Shown here: positions 22,006 through 33,058 of the stretch, one piece after another
Layout of the letters: each line of letters starts with the position of its first letter
How positions within the stretch are numbered: the stretch's first letter is position 1
DNA from: Vineibacter terrae
Lineage (GTDB): Bacteria > Pseudomonadota > Alphaproteobacteria > Reyranellales > Reyranellaceae
Direction: 5' to 3'
NCBI RefSeq assembly: GCF_008039615.1
Contig: NZ_VDUZ01000056.1
Span: 1-55,891 of the forward strand
DNA: 55,891 bases
Position numbers and translations under genes: made by a program
The notes under the pieces: model-generated
What the model saw: only the letters and a program-made list of their open reading frames with translations
What the model was told of the DNA's origin: nothing
The model's database searches: none

Positions 22006-24081
22006 ATGAGCATTCAGATCGCCTTCGACGTAGGTGGGACGTTCACGGACTTCGCTTTCAGCCGCGAGGATCGGATTGGATCGACCTTCCTCAAGGTGCC
22101 CACGACCTATCCCAATCCCGCCGATGGCGTTCTGGCAGGCATCGCCGAGCTGCTGCGGCTCAAGCTGTTTGACATCAAGGACGCGGACGCGGCGTTCCAC
22201 GCCACGACCATCGCCACCAATGCCGTCCTCGAGCGCAAGGGGGCGCGTGTCGCGCTGCTGACGACCAAGGGCTTCCGCGACATCCTGATCATCGGCCGCC
22301 AGAAGCGCCCGCAGACTTATCTGTTGAATGTCGCCAAGCCGGCGCCGCTGGTGCAGCGGCGCGCGATCATGGAGGTGGACGAGCGCACCGATCCCGACGG
22401 CGCCGTTCGCACGCCTGTCGATCCCGGCGAGATCGCGGCTATCGCCGGCGCGATCGAGGCGGGCGGCTACGAGGCGGTCGCGATCTGCTTCCTGCATTCA
22501 TACGCCAACGCGGGGAACGAGCGGCTGGTCGCGCAGATCCTGGGCGAACGTCTTCCCGGCGTGCGGATCTCGCTCTCCAGCGAGATATCACCGAAGATCC
22601 GCGAGTACGAGCGCACCAGCACGACCGTCGCCGACGCTTATGTCGCGCCGGCGGTCAACAGCTACATATCTCAGCTGCGCCGGTCCCTGGTCGACCTCGG
22701 TGCCGCCGACAACCTGCAGATCATGCAATCCAATGGCGGCCTGATCTCGCAGGAGCTGGCCTGCCAGTACCCCGTCAGGATCATCGAATCGGGTCCGGCC
22801 GCCGGCGTGCTGATGTGCGCCGCTATCGGCCGCGCTGAAGGCGTCGGCAAGCTGCTGACGTTCGACATGGGCGGGACGACCGCGAAGCTGGGAGCAATCG
22901 ATGACGGCGAGCCCGCCATTGTCGCCGGCTTCGAGGTCGACGTCGTCGACTACAAGAAGGGCAGCGGCCTGCCGCTCAATATCTCGAGCATCGAGCTTGT
23001 CGAGATCGGCGCCGGCGGTGGCAGCATCGCCTCTGCCGAGATGAACCTTCTCACCGTCGGTCCCCGCAGCGCCGCGTCGCGGCCCGGTCCGGCCTGCTAC
23101 GGCAAGGGGGGCACCTTGCCGACCGTCACCGACGCCAACCTCGTGCTCGGCTATATCGGCAGCGAAGGCTTCAACGGCGGCGCGATGAGGCTCGACCGCG
23201 ATGCGGCCAGAGCCGCAATCGATACCGTCGCCAGGCCTCTGGGCCTGTCCATCGAGCAGGCGGCCTGGGGCATCCATGCGCTGTCGACGAACAACATGGA
23301 ACGCGCCTTGCGCATCGTCTCGATCGAGCGCGGCCGTGACCCTCGGGACTACACCCTTGTCGCGTTCGGCGGCGCCGGACCGCTGCACGCGGCGCGCCTC
23401 GCGCGGCAGGCAGCGGTGCGGCGGATGCTGGTGCCGTTTGGCGCCGGCGTCGGCTCGGCGATGGGGCTGCTGGCCGCCGTCCCCAAGCTGGATGCCCTGG
23501 TTACCCGCATCCTGCCGCTGGCGCTGGAATCGGCCAGCGAGATCGACGTGATCTACACGGCCCTGGCCGCCAGGCTGGCCGAGGATGCGGCTCGCCTGGG
23601 GGCGAAGGGCGCCGCCAGGCTGAGCCGTATCGCCTATATGCGCTATCAAGGGCAGGGCTTCGAGATCAAGGTGGGCCTGGATGACGGGCCGATCGATGAG
23701 AGCTTCATCCGCGCCGCGCAGGCCCGCTTCGCCGATGCCTATCGCCGTATCTACGGTGGCACCGTGCCCGACTCGCGTGTCGAGGTCACGGACTGGCAGC
23801 TCATCTGGCAGGTCGAGGATGGTCGTGGACGGCGTGCGGAGCCGGCGCTGATTCGCCACGACGCAGCGCTGCCGTCGCATCGCGATGTCTATTTTCCGGA
23901 GCTCGGCGGCTACGTGAAATGCCCGCTGCACTGGCGCTCGAGCCTGTCTTCGGGCACCTGGATCGACGGTCCGGCGATCATTGTCGAGAACGAGACCTCG
24001 ACGGTGCTGCTGCCCGGCGACCGGGCCGAGATCACGGCGCAGGCCAACATCCACGTCCACATCGGCAAGGACGGGGCCTAG
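22006..24081 (+). CDS. hyuA: Hydantoinase/oxoprolinase subunit A
   Basis: A 691-residue HyuA-type subunit of ATP-dependent cyclic amidases (hydantoinase, 5-oxoprolinase, caprolactamase). The N-terminal IAFDVGGTFTDFAFS is the phosphate-binding loop; then FHATTIATNAVLERKGARVAL, the ESGPAAGVLMCAAIG region, LLTFDMGGTTAKLGAI, and GGAGPLHAARLARQ complete the actin-like ATPase fold. It pairs with HyuB at 29926, separated by a transporter and an old yellow enzyme. Substrate not determinable from sequence. Confidence 0.93.
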   Translation: MSIQIAFDVGGTFTDFAFSREDRIGSTFLKVPTTYPNPADGVLAGIAELLRLKLFDIKDADAAFHATTIATNAVLERKGARVALLTTKGFRDILIIGRQKRPQTYLLNVAKPAPLVQRRAIMEVDERTDPDGAVRTPVDPGEIAAIAGAIEAGGYEAVAICFLHSYANAGNERLVAQILGERLPGVRISLSSEISPKIREYERTSTTVADAYVAPAVNSYISQLRRSLVDLGAADNLQIMQSNGGLISQELACQYPVRIIESGPAAGVLMCAAIGRAEGVGKLLTFDMGGTTAKLGAIDDGEPAIVAGFEVDVVDYKKGSGLPLNISSIELVEIGAGGGSIASAEMNLLTVGPRSAASRPGPACYGKGGTLPTVTDANLVLGYIGSEGFNGGAMRLDRDAARAAIDTVARPLGLSIEQAAWGIHALSTNNMERALRIVSIERGRDPRDYTLVAFGGAGPLHAARLARQAAVRRMLVPFGAGVGSAMGLLAAVPKLDALVTRILPLALESASEIDVIYTALAARLAEDAARLGAKGAARLSRIAYMRYQGQGFEIKVGLDDGPIDESFIRAAQARFADAYRRIYGGTVPDSRVEVTDWQLIWQVEDGRGRRAEPALIRHDAALPSHRDVYFPELGGYVKCPLHWRSSLSSGTWIDGPAIIVENETSTVLLPGDRAEITAQANIHVHIGKDGA

Positions 24082-24152
24082 GCCACGGCGCGTTGACCGA
24101 TCCGGCGCATCTGTGCCGACAAGTCCAATTCCTCACAGAGAAGTAGACCATC

Positions 24153-25310
24153 ATGCGAACGACATTGCTCGCGGCCGCCGCGCTGGCGCTGGCTGCCCTG
24201 ATCAACCCGCCCCAGGGTGCCGCCGCCGACCTGAAGCTGGGCGTCATCGCGCCGTTGTCGGGCGGTGGGACCGATTGGGGAATCGGAACACAGCGTGGCG
24301 TCGAGCTGGCCGTCGACGAGATCAACGCCGCCGGTGGGCTGCGCGTCGGCAGCGAGACCTACCGCGTCTCGACGGTCACCTACGACGACCAGTACAGTGG
24401 CCAGGGTGGAACGACCGCGGCAACCAGGCTGATCGAGGGCGACGGGGTCAAGTTCATCTTCGGACCGCTGGGCTCGACGCCGGTGCTCGCGGCGCAGGCG
24501 GTGGCGGCGCCCGGCAAGGCCGTCATTCTGTCCAGCGGCTATTCCCCCCGCATCCTGACCCCGCAAGGGCGGCACAATTTCCGCGTCACCCTGGCGACGC
24601 CGGAATTCGCTCCGGCCTTCATCGGCTGGCTGCGCCGCACGAATGCCCAGGCCAAGCGTGTCGGCATCATCAGCCCCAACGATGCCACGGGGCAAAGCGT
24701 GGTGCCGATTCTGGTCGACGCCTACAAGAAGGCCGGCTTCGAGGTCGTGCTCGATGAGAAGGTCGAGCGCGGCACCTCGGATTTCACGCCCCTCGTCACG
24801 CGGATGATCGCGCAGCGTATCGAGGTCATCGAGCTTGATTCGAGCACGCCCGGCGATGCGGGCCTGATCGTCAAGCAGGCCAGGCAGCTGGGATACCGCG
24901 GCATGATCATGCAGACCGGCGGGCCGGCCATCGACGAGGTCGTCAACATCGCGGGCGGGCTGGCCGAAGGCTACACGACGATGGAGTGGTTCGATGCCGG
25001 CAGCCCCGAAGCGGCGCCCCTCGTCGCGGCCTACCGCGCCAAGTACGGCAAGGCGCCGATGAATGCCTTCGTGCCGATCATGTACAACGCCGCCAAGCTG
25101 CTGTTCGAAGCCGTCAAGCGAGCCGGCTCCACCGACGTGACGGCGGTCTCGGCCGAGCTCGAGAAGCTGGAGGGGCATCCCTCGCTGTTCGGGGCCGTCC
25201 GCTGGGGCGGTCAGGAGCGCTATGGGATCAACCATCAGCTCATGACCGACTTCTTCATCGCGCAGGTAAAGCAAGGCAAGCCGACGGTCATCGACCGGGT
25301 ACGGCCCTGA
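24153..25310 (+). CDS. Branched-chain-type ABC substrate-binding protein
   Basis: A 385-residue periplasmic binding protein of the LivJ family. The signal peptide (RTTLLAAAALALAALINPPQ) is cleaved near AAA-D. Typical sequence follows: LKLGVIAPLSGGGTDWGIGT, then GVELAVDEINAAGGL and FIFGPLGSTPVLAAQAVAAP. It is the first of five transporter genes and probably binds the substrate attacked by HyuAB, or its ring-opened product. Confidence 0.92.
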   Translation: MRTTLLAAAALALAALINPPQGAAADLKLGVIAPLSGGGTDWGIGTQRGVELAVDEINAAGGLRVGSETYRVSTVTYDDQYSGQGGTTAATRLIEGDGVKFIFGPLGSTPVLAAQAVAAPGKAVILSSGYSPRILTPQGRHNFRVTLATPEFAPAFIGWLRRTNAQAKRVGIISPNDATGQSVVPILVDAYKKAGFEVVLDEKVERGTSDFTPLVTRMIAQRIEVIELDSSTPGDAGLIVKQARQLGYRGMIMQTGGPAIDEVVNIAGGLAEGYTTMEWFDAGSPEAAPLVAAYRAKYGKAPMNAFVPIMYNAAKLLFEAVKRAGSTDVTAVSAELEKLEGHPSLFGAVRWGGQERYGINHQLMTDFFIAQVKQGKPTVIDRVRP

Positions 25311-25340
25311 GATCGCCCGAAGGGCACGACGAGGCCGGCT

Positions 25341-26210
25341 GTGTTCACGTTCGCCATCCTGTCCCAGATCGCGTTGAACGGCATCACGCTCAGCGCGATC
25401 TACATCCTCGTGGCTTTGGGGTTCACGCTCATCTTCGGGGTGATGCGGATCGTGAACTTCGCGCACGGCGAGTTTGCCATGCTGGGCGGCTTCGCGCTGT
25501 CCTTCTTCTACGTGTCGCTGGGGCTGCACTTCCTGGTGGCGCTGCCGATCGCCGCGGTGGCGGTCGGCGCCTTCTCGCTGGTGCTGGAGCGCGTCGTCTA
25601 CCGGCGCTTCTATCAGCGCGAGATGCCGGGAATGATCGCATCCCTGGGCGTCTCGATCGCGCTGATGTATGGCGGCGTCGCCCTATGGGGCACGCACCAG
25701 CGCTCCATTCCGAGCGCGTTCTCCGCCGTCTATACGATCGGTCCCATCTTCGTGACGGCCGAGCGTGTCGTCGTCATCGGCGTCTGCCTGGTAAGCCTCG
25801 CCCTGTTCTATCTCGTGCTGCGGTTCACGCGCATCGGCCTTGCCATGCGCGTGGTCGCTGAAGACCGGATCACGGCCGAAGCCCAGGGCATCGACACGGT
25901 GGCCACCTATCGCTTTGCCTTCTTCATCTCGACGGCGATGGCGGCTCTGGCCGGCGGGCTGATCGGCCAGCTGTTCTCCCTGTCGCCGTTCATGGGGCTG
26001 ATGCCGCTCGTGAAGGCGTTCATCGTCGTGATCCTCGGCGGCCTGGGCGGAATCCTTGGCGCCGCCATCGGCGGGCTCGTGCTCGGCCTGGGCGAAAGCT
26101 TCGTCAGCACGTTCTACGGCGCGTCGGCGGCACAGTTCATCTCGTTCGGCCTGATCATCGCCATCCTGCTGTTCCGGCCCCAGGGCCTGGTCGGACGGAA
26201 GGAAGGGTGA
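25341..26210 (+). CDS. livH: Branched-chain-type ABC permease (LivH)
   Basis: A 289-residue permease with about eight helices. Starts at GTG 25341. The LivH signature is MRIVNFAHGEFAMLGGFAL near the N-terminus, with AEDRITAEAQGIDTVATYRF in the cytoplasmic loop and VILGGLGGILGAAIGGLVLG near the end. Immediately followed by LivM. Confidence 0.92.
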   Translation: MFTFAILSQIALNGITLSAIYILVALGFTLIFGVMRIVNFAHGEFAMLGGFALSFFYVSLGLHFLVALPIAAVAVGAFSLVLERVVYRRFYQREMPGMIASLGVSIALMYGGVALWGTHQRSIPSAFSAVYTIGPIFVTAERVVVIGVCLVSLALFYLVLRFTRIGLAMRVVAEDRITAEAQGIDTVATYRFAFFISTAMAALAGGLIGQLFSLSPFMGLMPLVKAFIVVILGGLGGILGAAIGGLVLGLGESFVSTFYGASAAQFISFGLIIAILLFRPQGLVGRKEG

Positions 26211-26211
26211 G

Positions 26212-27201
26212 ATGGCGCTGCTGCTCGACTCCGATGATGCCCCGTCCGCGCGCTGGCGGCCGCTGGCGCGGTGGGCGGCGTGGGCCGCGGCCGCGGCCGC
26301 GCTGCTCGCCTTTCCGCTGGCCGCCGGCGGCTTCCTGACGCACACCGCGACATTGGTCCTGCTGACCGTCATCGGCGCCGCGGGCTTCCACCTGATCCTG
26401 CGCGTCGGCCTGGTGTCGCTGGGCCATGCGGCCTTCGCCGGCATCGGCGGCTACACGTCCGTCATCCTGATGATGACGTTCGGGCTGCCGTGGATCGTCT
26501 GCTTCGTCGCCGGCGGCGTGAGCGCGGCGGCGCTGGCGCTGCTGGTCGGCCCGATCGTGCTGAGGCTGAAGGGCGTCTACTTCGTCCTCATCACCTTCAC
26601 CTTCGGCGAGATCCTGCGGCTCATCTTCAACGACTGGCAAAGCATGACCGGCGGCGCCAACGGCATCAGCCATATTCCGCCGCCATGGCCGGCCCTCATG
26701 GACACCAGGGCCTACTACTACCTGGCTCTCTTCGCCGCCGGCGCGGCGATCCTGTTCTGCGCCCGCCTGCTTGCAAGCGATTTCGGCCGCAAGATGGACG
26801 CGATCCGCGAGAGCGAGAGCCTGGCCGAGGCCAACGGCATCCCCGTCTTCGCCGTCAAGGTCATCGTCTTCGCCATCGGCTGCACGCTTGCCGGCCTGCA
26901 GGGCAGCCTACAGGCCCACTTCATCCGGCTGATCTCGCCGCTGGCCTACAGCTTCCAGGAATCCCTCAATTTCCTGGTCATGAACGTCGTGGGGGGCAGC
27001 AACTCCCTGGTCGGGCCGATTGTCGGCACCGTGTTCCTGGTCGCCCTGCCGGAGTTCCTGCGCGGCTGGGTCGAGTACCAGTTCATCATCTATGGCGTCA
27101 TCCTCGTCGTCGTCATGGCGGCGCTGCCCGGCGGGCTCGTCGAGCTGTGGCAGCGCGCTTGCCGGTGGATCACGTCGCTGTCGACGCGGAGCGGCCGATG
27201 A
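26212..27201 (+). CDS. livM: Branched-chain-type ABC permease (LivM)
   Basis: A 329-residue permease with about nine helices, starting one base after the LivH stop. LivM signatures are GLVSLGHAAFAGIGGYTSVI, LKGVYFVLITFTFGEILRLI and MNVVGGSNSLVGPIVGTVFL. The stop overlaps the LivG ATG by 4 nt. Confidence 0.92.
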   Translation: MALLLDSDDAPSARWRPLARWAAWAAAAAALLAFPLAAGGFLTHTATLVLLTVIGAAGFHLILRVGLVSLGHAAFAGIGGYTSVILMMTFGLPWIVCFVAGGVSAAALALLVGPIVLRLKGVYFVLITFTFGEILRLIFNDWQSMTGGANGISHIPPPWPALMDTRAYYYLALFAAGAAILFCARLLASDFGRKMDAIRESESLAEANGIPVFAVKVIVFAIGCTLAGLQGSLQAHFIRLISPLAYSFQESLNFLVMNVVGGSNSLVGPIVGTVFLVALPEFLRGWVEYQFIIYGVILVVVMAALPGGLVELWQRACRWITSLSTRSGR

Positions 27202-27963
27202 GCGTTCTGCTGGCCGTGCAAGGGCTTGGAAAGTCGTTCCGCGGGCTTCGCGCCGTCAACGACGTCTCCTTCGACATACGCGAGCGCGAGATCGTCGGTC
27301 TGATCGGCCCCAACGGGGCTGGCAAGACCACGGCCATCAACCTGATCAGCGGCGCCATCAGGCCCACGAGCGGCGTCGTGCGCTTCAGGGGCGCCGACGT
27401 GACCGGCATGCCGGCCCACAGGCTGGCCCGCCTCGGGCTCATCCGGACGTTCCAGGCCACCAACGTCTATGCCGGCAAGACCGTCTTTGAGAACGTCTAT
27501 GTCGGCACGTTCTCGTCGCGTCCGTCCGGATTCTGGCCGTCGCTGCTGCTGACGGCAGCCTTCCGTCGCGAGCGCGAGCAGACCCGCTCGCGCATCGAGG
27601 CGCTGCTCGAGGATCTCGGCTTGAGGGACCTGGCCGACACGCCGGCCGCCGACCTTCCTTACGGCTACCAGAAGATGCTCGGCCTCGCGACGGCGCTCGC
27701 CGGCAAGCCGAAATTGATCATGCTCGACGAGCCGGCCGCCGGCCTGAGCGCGGAGGAGGCGGACCTGATCTCGGTGCTGATCGGCCGCGTCCGCGACCAG
27801 GGCGTGAGCGTGCTGGTCGTCGATCACAACATGAGGTTCATGGCCAAGATCTGCAACAGGATGGTGGTGCTGCATCACGGCATGGAGCTGACCTCGGGGC
27901 CGACGGCCGATGTCGTGCGCGATCCCCGGGTCCTGGAAGCCTATCTCGGAACGGAGCACTCAG

Positions 27964-27971
<8 letters not shown>
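27198..27971 (+). CDS. livG: Branched-chain-type ABC ATPase (LivG)
   Basis: A 257-residue ATPase. Walker A GPNGAGKTT, signature LPYGYQKMLGLATAL (as in other LivG proteins, not the canonical LSGGQ), Walker B LIMLDEPAAGL and the H-loop VLVVDHNM. ATG 27198 overlaps the LivM stop. Confidence 0.93.
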
Positions 27972-28670
<699 letters not shown>

Positions 28671-28671
<1 letters not shown>

Positions 28672-29876
28672 TGAAGAAGTCCGACAAGGCAAACGTCCCG
28701 ACGCGGTTGTTCAGCCCCGTCGCCCTGCGCGGCATCTCCGCCCGCAACCGCGTCGTCGTCTCGCCGATGTGCCAGTACCGGTCCGTCGACGGCTCACCGA
28801 CGGACTGGCACCTGGTGAACAGTGGTCGCTATGCGATCGGTGGCGCCGGCATCGTCTTCTACGAGGAGACGGCGGTGGAGGCGAGGGGCCGCAAATCCTA
28901 TGGCTGCGCGTCCATCGAGCGCGACGGGCAGATCCCGGCATATCGGCGCATCACCGACTTCATCCGGGCGATGGGGGCGGTGCCGGCCATTCAGCTCGGA
29001 CACTCCGGCGCCAAAGGCTCGGTCAAGGGAGCGATGGACGAGTGGACGCCGCTGACCGCCGGCGACGCCGCCGCGGGCCTGGCGCCATGGCAGACGATCT
29101 CGGCATCCGCGCATCCTTTCGGCACCGGACGGCCGCCGTCGACGGCGATGGACCAGGGCGAGATCGACCGCGTCGTCGCGGCCTTCGCCGCGGCGGCGGC
29201 GCGCAGCCATGCGGCCGGCTTCGATATTTGCGAGATCCACGGCGCCCACGGCTATCTCATCCACCAGTTCCTGTCGCCGGTCACCAACACGCGAGCCGAC
29301 CGGTACGGCGCCGACCGGGCAGGCCGGATGCGCTTTGCGCTCGAGGTGACAGAGGCGGTGCGGGCGGCGTGGCCCGCCCACAAGCCGCTCTTCTTCAGGG
29401 TGTCGGCCCGTGACGGCCGTGGCGGCCTATGGGACATCGACGACAGCGTGGCCTTGGCCGGCGCGCTGAAGGAGCGGGGCGTGGACGTCGTGGACTGCTC
29501 GTCGGGCGGCATCACCGGCACGTCGAGCATGCCGGTGGTGCCGCGTGTGCCGGGCTACCAGGTCGAGTTCGCGCGGCGCATCAAGCAGGCGGCAGGCGTG
29601 CCGACCATGGCGGTCGGCCTGATCACCGAGCCGGCGCAGGCCGAGGCGATCCTGCAGGCCGGCGATGCCGACCTCATCGCCCTGGCCCGCGAGCTGATGT
29701 TCAACGCCGATTGGCCGGTCCACGCTGCCAAGGCGCTCGGCCACGGGGCGTATCTGAGCCTCCTGCCGCCCGATTTCGCGTTCAGGCTCCATCGACGCGA
29801 CGAGGTCGGCCGGCTACCGTTCAATCAGGTCGGGGCATCGCTTGCCCATGCCGACGCGCTGGTCGAGTCCACATGA
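28671..29876 (+). CDS. Old yellow enzyme family oxidoreductase (YqjM-type)
   Basis: A 401-residue FMN-dependent TIM-barrel ene-reductase. YqjM-type marks are Cys34 and Tyr36 in SPMCQYR, IQLGHSGAKGS, the EIHGAHGYLIHQFLSP substrate His pair at 190 and 193, and VDVVDCSSGGI with MAVGLI. These enzymes reduce activated C=C bonds with NAD(P)H. Coupled to livF, it may reduce an unsaturated version of the cluster's substrate or product. A paralogue lies at 53263. Confidence 0.92.
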
Positions 29877-29925
29877 CCGCCCCGCGCCGCGTCGCCAGAG
29901 AGCACATCGCCAGAGAGGATGTCAC

Positions 29926-31635
29926 ATGACCGCCAGCGGCACGATCGCGACCCCGAAAGTCGACGCCGTGACGATCTCCGTCATCGCCAACGGCCTTGTC
30001 GCGATCGCGGAAGAGATGGGCACGGCCCTGCGCAACTCGGCCTACTCGTCGGCCGTTCGCGAGGGTGACGATTTTTCCACCGGCTTGTTCGACGCCCGCG
30101 GGCGTCTGATCGCGCAAGGGAACTTCACGCCGGGCCACCTGGGCGCGATGCCTTACGTGCTGCAGCACGTGCTGGCGTACTATCCTCCCGAGAAGCTTCG
30201 CAAGGACGACGCCATCTTCCTGAACGATGCCGGGCTGGGGTCGGGGCATTTTCCCGACTGCTATCTGGTGTCCCCCGTGCATGAGGGCGAGGTGCTGATC
30301 GGCTTCGTCGCGAGCATCGCTCACCATGTCGATGTCGGTGGCGCTGCTCCCGGATCGCAGCTCGTTCAAGGGGTGACCGAAGCCTTTCAGGAAGGTATTC
30401 GCGTTCTTCCCGTCCGGGCGGTACGCGACGATGCCTTCGACGAGGAGTTCCTGCGGCTGTTCCTCGGCAATGTGCGTCTGCCGGAGATCGTGCGCGGCGA
30501 TCTGCATGCGCAGAAGAGCGCCAACCACATCGGCAAGGTGCAGCTCAGGCAGATGTACCGGCATGTCGGCGCCGCGACGCTGGCGGCGGCCATCGAGGAG
30601 CTTCTCGAGCGTTCCGAGAGGTTCGCGCGCGATGAGCTGAGGAAGCTGCCGGCCGGCTGCTATCGCTTCACCGACCACTTCGACGACGCCGGCCCGGGCA
30701 CCGAGCCGATCCGGGTGTCGGTCGCGGTCACGGTGGGCGACGGCGACATCGAGTTCGATTTTTCCGACAGCAGCGACCAGGTGGGTGCGGCGATCAACGC
30801 CTACCTGAACTATACGCGCGCCTACTCCTTCTTCGCGGTCAAGGTCTTCACCAATCCCAACCTGCCGCAGAACGATGGCGCGATCCGGGCGGTGAAGGTG
30901 ACGTCGCGCCCCGGATCATTCTTCAACGCGACGTTCCCGGCGCCCAGCGGCGGGCGTGCGACCATCCAGGTGAGGATCTTCGAGGCCATCAACGGCGCGC
31001 TGGCCCAGGCCGTGCCCGAACGGGCCATCGCGGCCTTCTCGCATTGGAGCAATCCCAATATCGGCGGCATCGACGATCGGACCGGCAAGCCGTTCATCTA
31101 CTATGACCTGATCATGGGCGGCTACGGCGGAACCCATCATGGCGATGGCGCCGAAGCGGTCGCTGCCGTGATGAACTGCGCCAACATCCCGGTGGAGATG
31201 CATGAGATCACGACGCCCGTGCGGGTCCACCGCCTTGAGCTCATCGCCGATTCGGGCGGGCCGGGCGAGTTCCGCGGCGGCTGCGGCCTGCGCAAGGACG
31301 TCGAGCTGCTGGCCTCGGCCGCGCGGGTGTCGCTGCTCAGCGATCGGCACAAGTTCCAACCCTACGGACTCGAGGGGGGCGGATCGGGGCGGCTCGGCGA
31401 AACCGTGCTGATCCGCGACGGTCAGGAGATCGCCCTCGGCTCCAAGGAAGTGCACGCTCTGAAGCGCGGCGACATCATGAGCTTCCGCCTATCCGGCGCC
31501 GGCGGCTTCGGCGACCCGCAGAAGCGCTCGCTCGATGCGATCCGGCGGGACGTGGCGGAGGGCTACGTCACCGTCGAGGCGGTGCGGCACCACTATCCCC
31601 AGGCAGCGCGCAGCGCTCGTCCCGATCGCTCGTGA
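29926..31635 (+). CDS. hyuB: Hydantoinase/oxoprolinase subunit B
   Basis: A 569-residue HyuB-type subunit, starting ATG 29926. Family marks are VIANGLVAIAEEMGTALRNS, AYSSAVREGDDFSTGLFDA, QGNFTPGHLGAMPYVLQHV, GSGHFPDCYLVSPVHEGE and HHVDVGGAAPGS near the metal-binding region, with RGGCGLRKDVELLASAAR in the C-terminal part. It completes the amidase with HyuA at 22006. Five transporter genes and the old yellow enzyme separate the subunit genes, all on the same strand. Confidence 0.93.
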   Translation: MTASGTIATPKVDAVTISVIANGLVAIAEEMGTALRNSAYSSAVREGDDFSTGLFDARGRLIAQGNFTPGHLGAMPYVLQHVLAYYPPEKLRKDDAIFLNDAGLGSGHFPDCYLVSPVHEGEVLIGFVASIAHHVDVGGAAPGSQLVQGVTEAFQEGIRVLPVRAVRDDAFDEEFLRLFLGNVRLPEIVRGDLHAQKSANHIGKVQLRQMYRHVGAATLAAAIEELLERSERFARDELRKLPAGCYRFTDHFDDAGPGTEPIRVSVAVTVGDGDIEFDFSDSSDQVGAAINAYLNYTRAYSFFAVKVFTNPNLPQNDGAIRAVKVTSRPGSFFNATFPAPSGGRATIQVRIFEAINGALAQAVPERAIAAFSHWSNPNIGGIDDRTGKPFIYYDLIMGGYGGTHHGDGAEAVAAVMNCANIPVEMHEITTPVRVHRLELIADSGGPGEFRGGCGLRKDVELLASAARVSLLSDRHKFQPYGLEGGGSGRLGETVLIRDGQEIALGSKEVHALKRGDIMSFRLSGAGGFGDPQKRSLDAIRRDVAEGYVTVEAVRHHYPQAARSARPDRS

Positions 31636-31720
31636 TCTTCAAGCCTGCCGCGGCGTGGCTCCGGCGCGATCGCCGGGCCGGCTGGCGGGCATCAGCCTTT
31701 TCTGGAGAGGACCATACGAC

Positions 31721-32980
31721 ATGACGAGGGCATCGGGCGCGGCAGCGGCGCCGAGCGAAGCACAGGTGGCGCGCCGCGCCGCGACGGACCGCGGCGAGAC
31801 CTACTTCCACCCCAACCTCATCCCCACGCACAAGCGCCTGCCGATCGCGTTCACCCATGGGCAGGGCGTTTGGCTCTACGACGAGAAGGGCCGGAAATAT
31901 ATCGATCTGCTGGCCGGCATCGCCGTCGACAGCCTCGGCCACGCGCATCCGCGCCTTGCCGGCGCGATCGCCGATCAGGCCCACAAGCTGATCCATGTCT
32001 CGAACAACTTCCATATCGCCATCCAGGAGCGGCTGGCGGAGCAGCTCGCCCGCCTGTCGCGAATGGACAAGGTGTTCTTCGCCAACTCGGGCGCCGAAGC
32101 CAACGAGGCGGCCATCAAGCTGGCCCGGCTCCATGGGCACAGGAAGGGCATCGACCGCCCCCGTATCGTCGTCATGGAGAAGGCGTTCCACGGCCGCACG
32201 CTGGCGACGTTGTGGGCGGGCGGCAACACCAAGATCCAGGCTGGCTTCGGGCCGCCGGTGGACGGCTTCGTCCGCGTGCCGCTCGGCGACGTCGCGGCGA
32301 TCGAGCGGGCGCTTGCCGAAGATCCCGGCATCGTGGCTGTCCTGCTCGAGGTGGTCCAGGGTGAGGGGGGCGTCAATCTCCTCGCCCCGCGCGTGATGAA
32401 GGAGATCGAGGCGCTGTGCGCGGCCAACGGTCTGCTGCTCATGCTCGACGAGGTGCAGACCGGCATCGGCCGGACGGGACGCTTCCTTGCGTTCCAGCAT
32501 GCCGATGTCGCGCCCGACGTCGTGACCTTGGCGAAAGGGCTGGGTGGCGGTGTGCCCATCGGCGCTTGCCTCGTCGCCGCGAAGGCCGTGGACCTTTTCG
32601 GCGTCGGCGCGCACGGCTCGACGTTCGGCGGCAATCCCTTGGCCTGCGCCGCTGCGACAGCCGTGCTCGACGTGATCGAGGAGGACGACCTGTGCGGCAA
32701 TGCGCGGGTGGTCGGCCAATACATGGCTGAGCGGCTGCGCGAGCGCCTTGCGGGGCCGGGCGTGGCCGAGGTGCGCGGGCTGGGCCTGCTCATCGGCATC
32801 GAGCTTGAGCAGCCGTGCCCGGACCTCATGCGGCATGCGCTCGATGCTGGTGTCGTGCTCAGCGTCACGGCCGATAAGGTCGTCAGGCTCGTGCCGCCGC
32901 TGACGATCACCCGGGACGAGGCCGACTACGCCATGGATAGGCTCGTGCCGGTCATCAAGAGCGCTGCGCGCACCTCGTAG
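31721..32980 (+). CDS. Class III (PLP) aminotransferase
   Basis: A 419-residue aminotransferase of the acetylornithine/4-aminobutyrate/omega-amino acid group. PLP Lys272 in VVTLAKGLGGG; also VFFANSGAEANEAAIKLAR, AFHGRTLATL, LLMLDEVQTGIGRTG and GSTFGGNPLACAAATAVL. GGAGAGG lies 10 nt before ATG 31721. In this context the likely job is transamination of the omega-amino acid released by HyuAB; it could alternatively be an ArgD-like enzyme. Confidence 0.92.
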   Translation: MTRASGAAAAPSEAQVARRAATDRGETYFHPNLIPTHKRLPIAFTHGQGVWLYDEKGRKYIDLLAGIAVDSLGHAHPRLAGAIADQAHKLIHVSNNFHIAIQERLAEQLARLSRMDKVFFANSGAEANEAAIKLARLHGHRKGIDRPRIVVMEKAFHGRTLATLWAGGNTKIQAGFGPPVDGFVRVPLGDVAAIERALAEDPGIVAVLLEVVQGEGGVNLLAPRVMKEIEALCAANGLLLMLDEVQTGIGRTGRFLAFQHADVAPDVVTLAKGLGGGVPIGACLVAAKAVDLFGVGAHGSTFGGNPLACAAATAVLDVIEEDDLCGNARVVGQYMAERLRERLAGPGVAEVRGLGLLIGIELEQPCPDLMRHALDAGVVLSVTADKVVRLVPPLTITRDEADYAMDRLVPVIKSAARTS

Positions 32981-32991
32981 ATGCATCTGGC

Positions 32992-33048
32992 GCCGTCGCC
33001 CCGAGCGTGGCTCCGTGGAAGATCCGCCGCCGCGCTCGGGATGACGGC
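32992..33048. terminator. Bidirectional terminator-like palindrome
   Basis: Arms GCCGTC..CCCGAGCG and CGCTCGGG..GACGGC with a two-base mismatch, in the 78 bp gap between the converging aminotransferase and LysR genes. Related to the CCCGAGCG palindromes at 41974 and 54396. Confidence 0.5.
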
Positions 33049-33058
33049 CGTGGCTCGC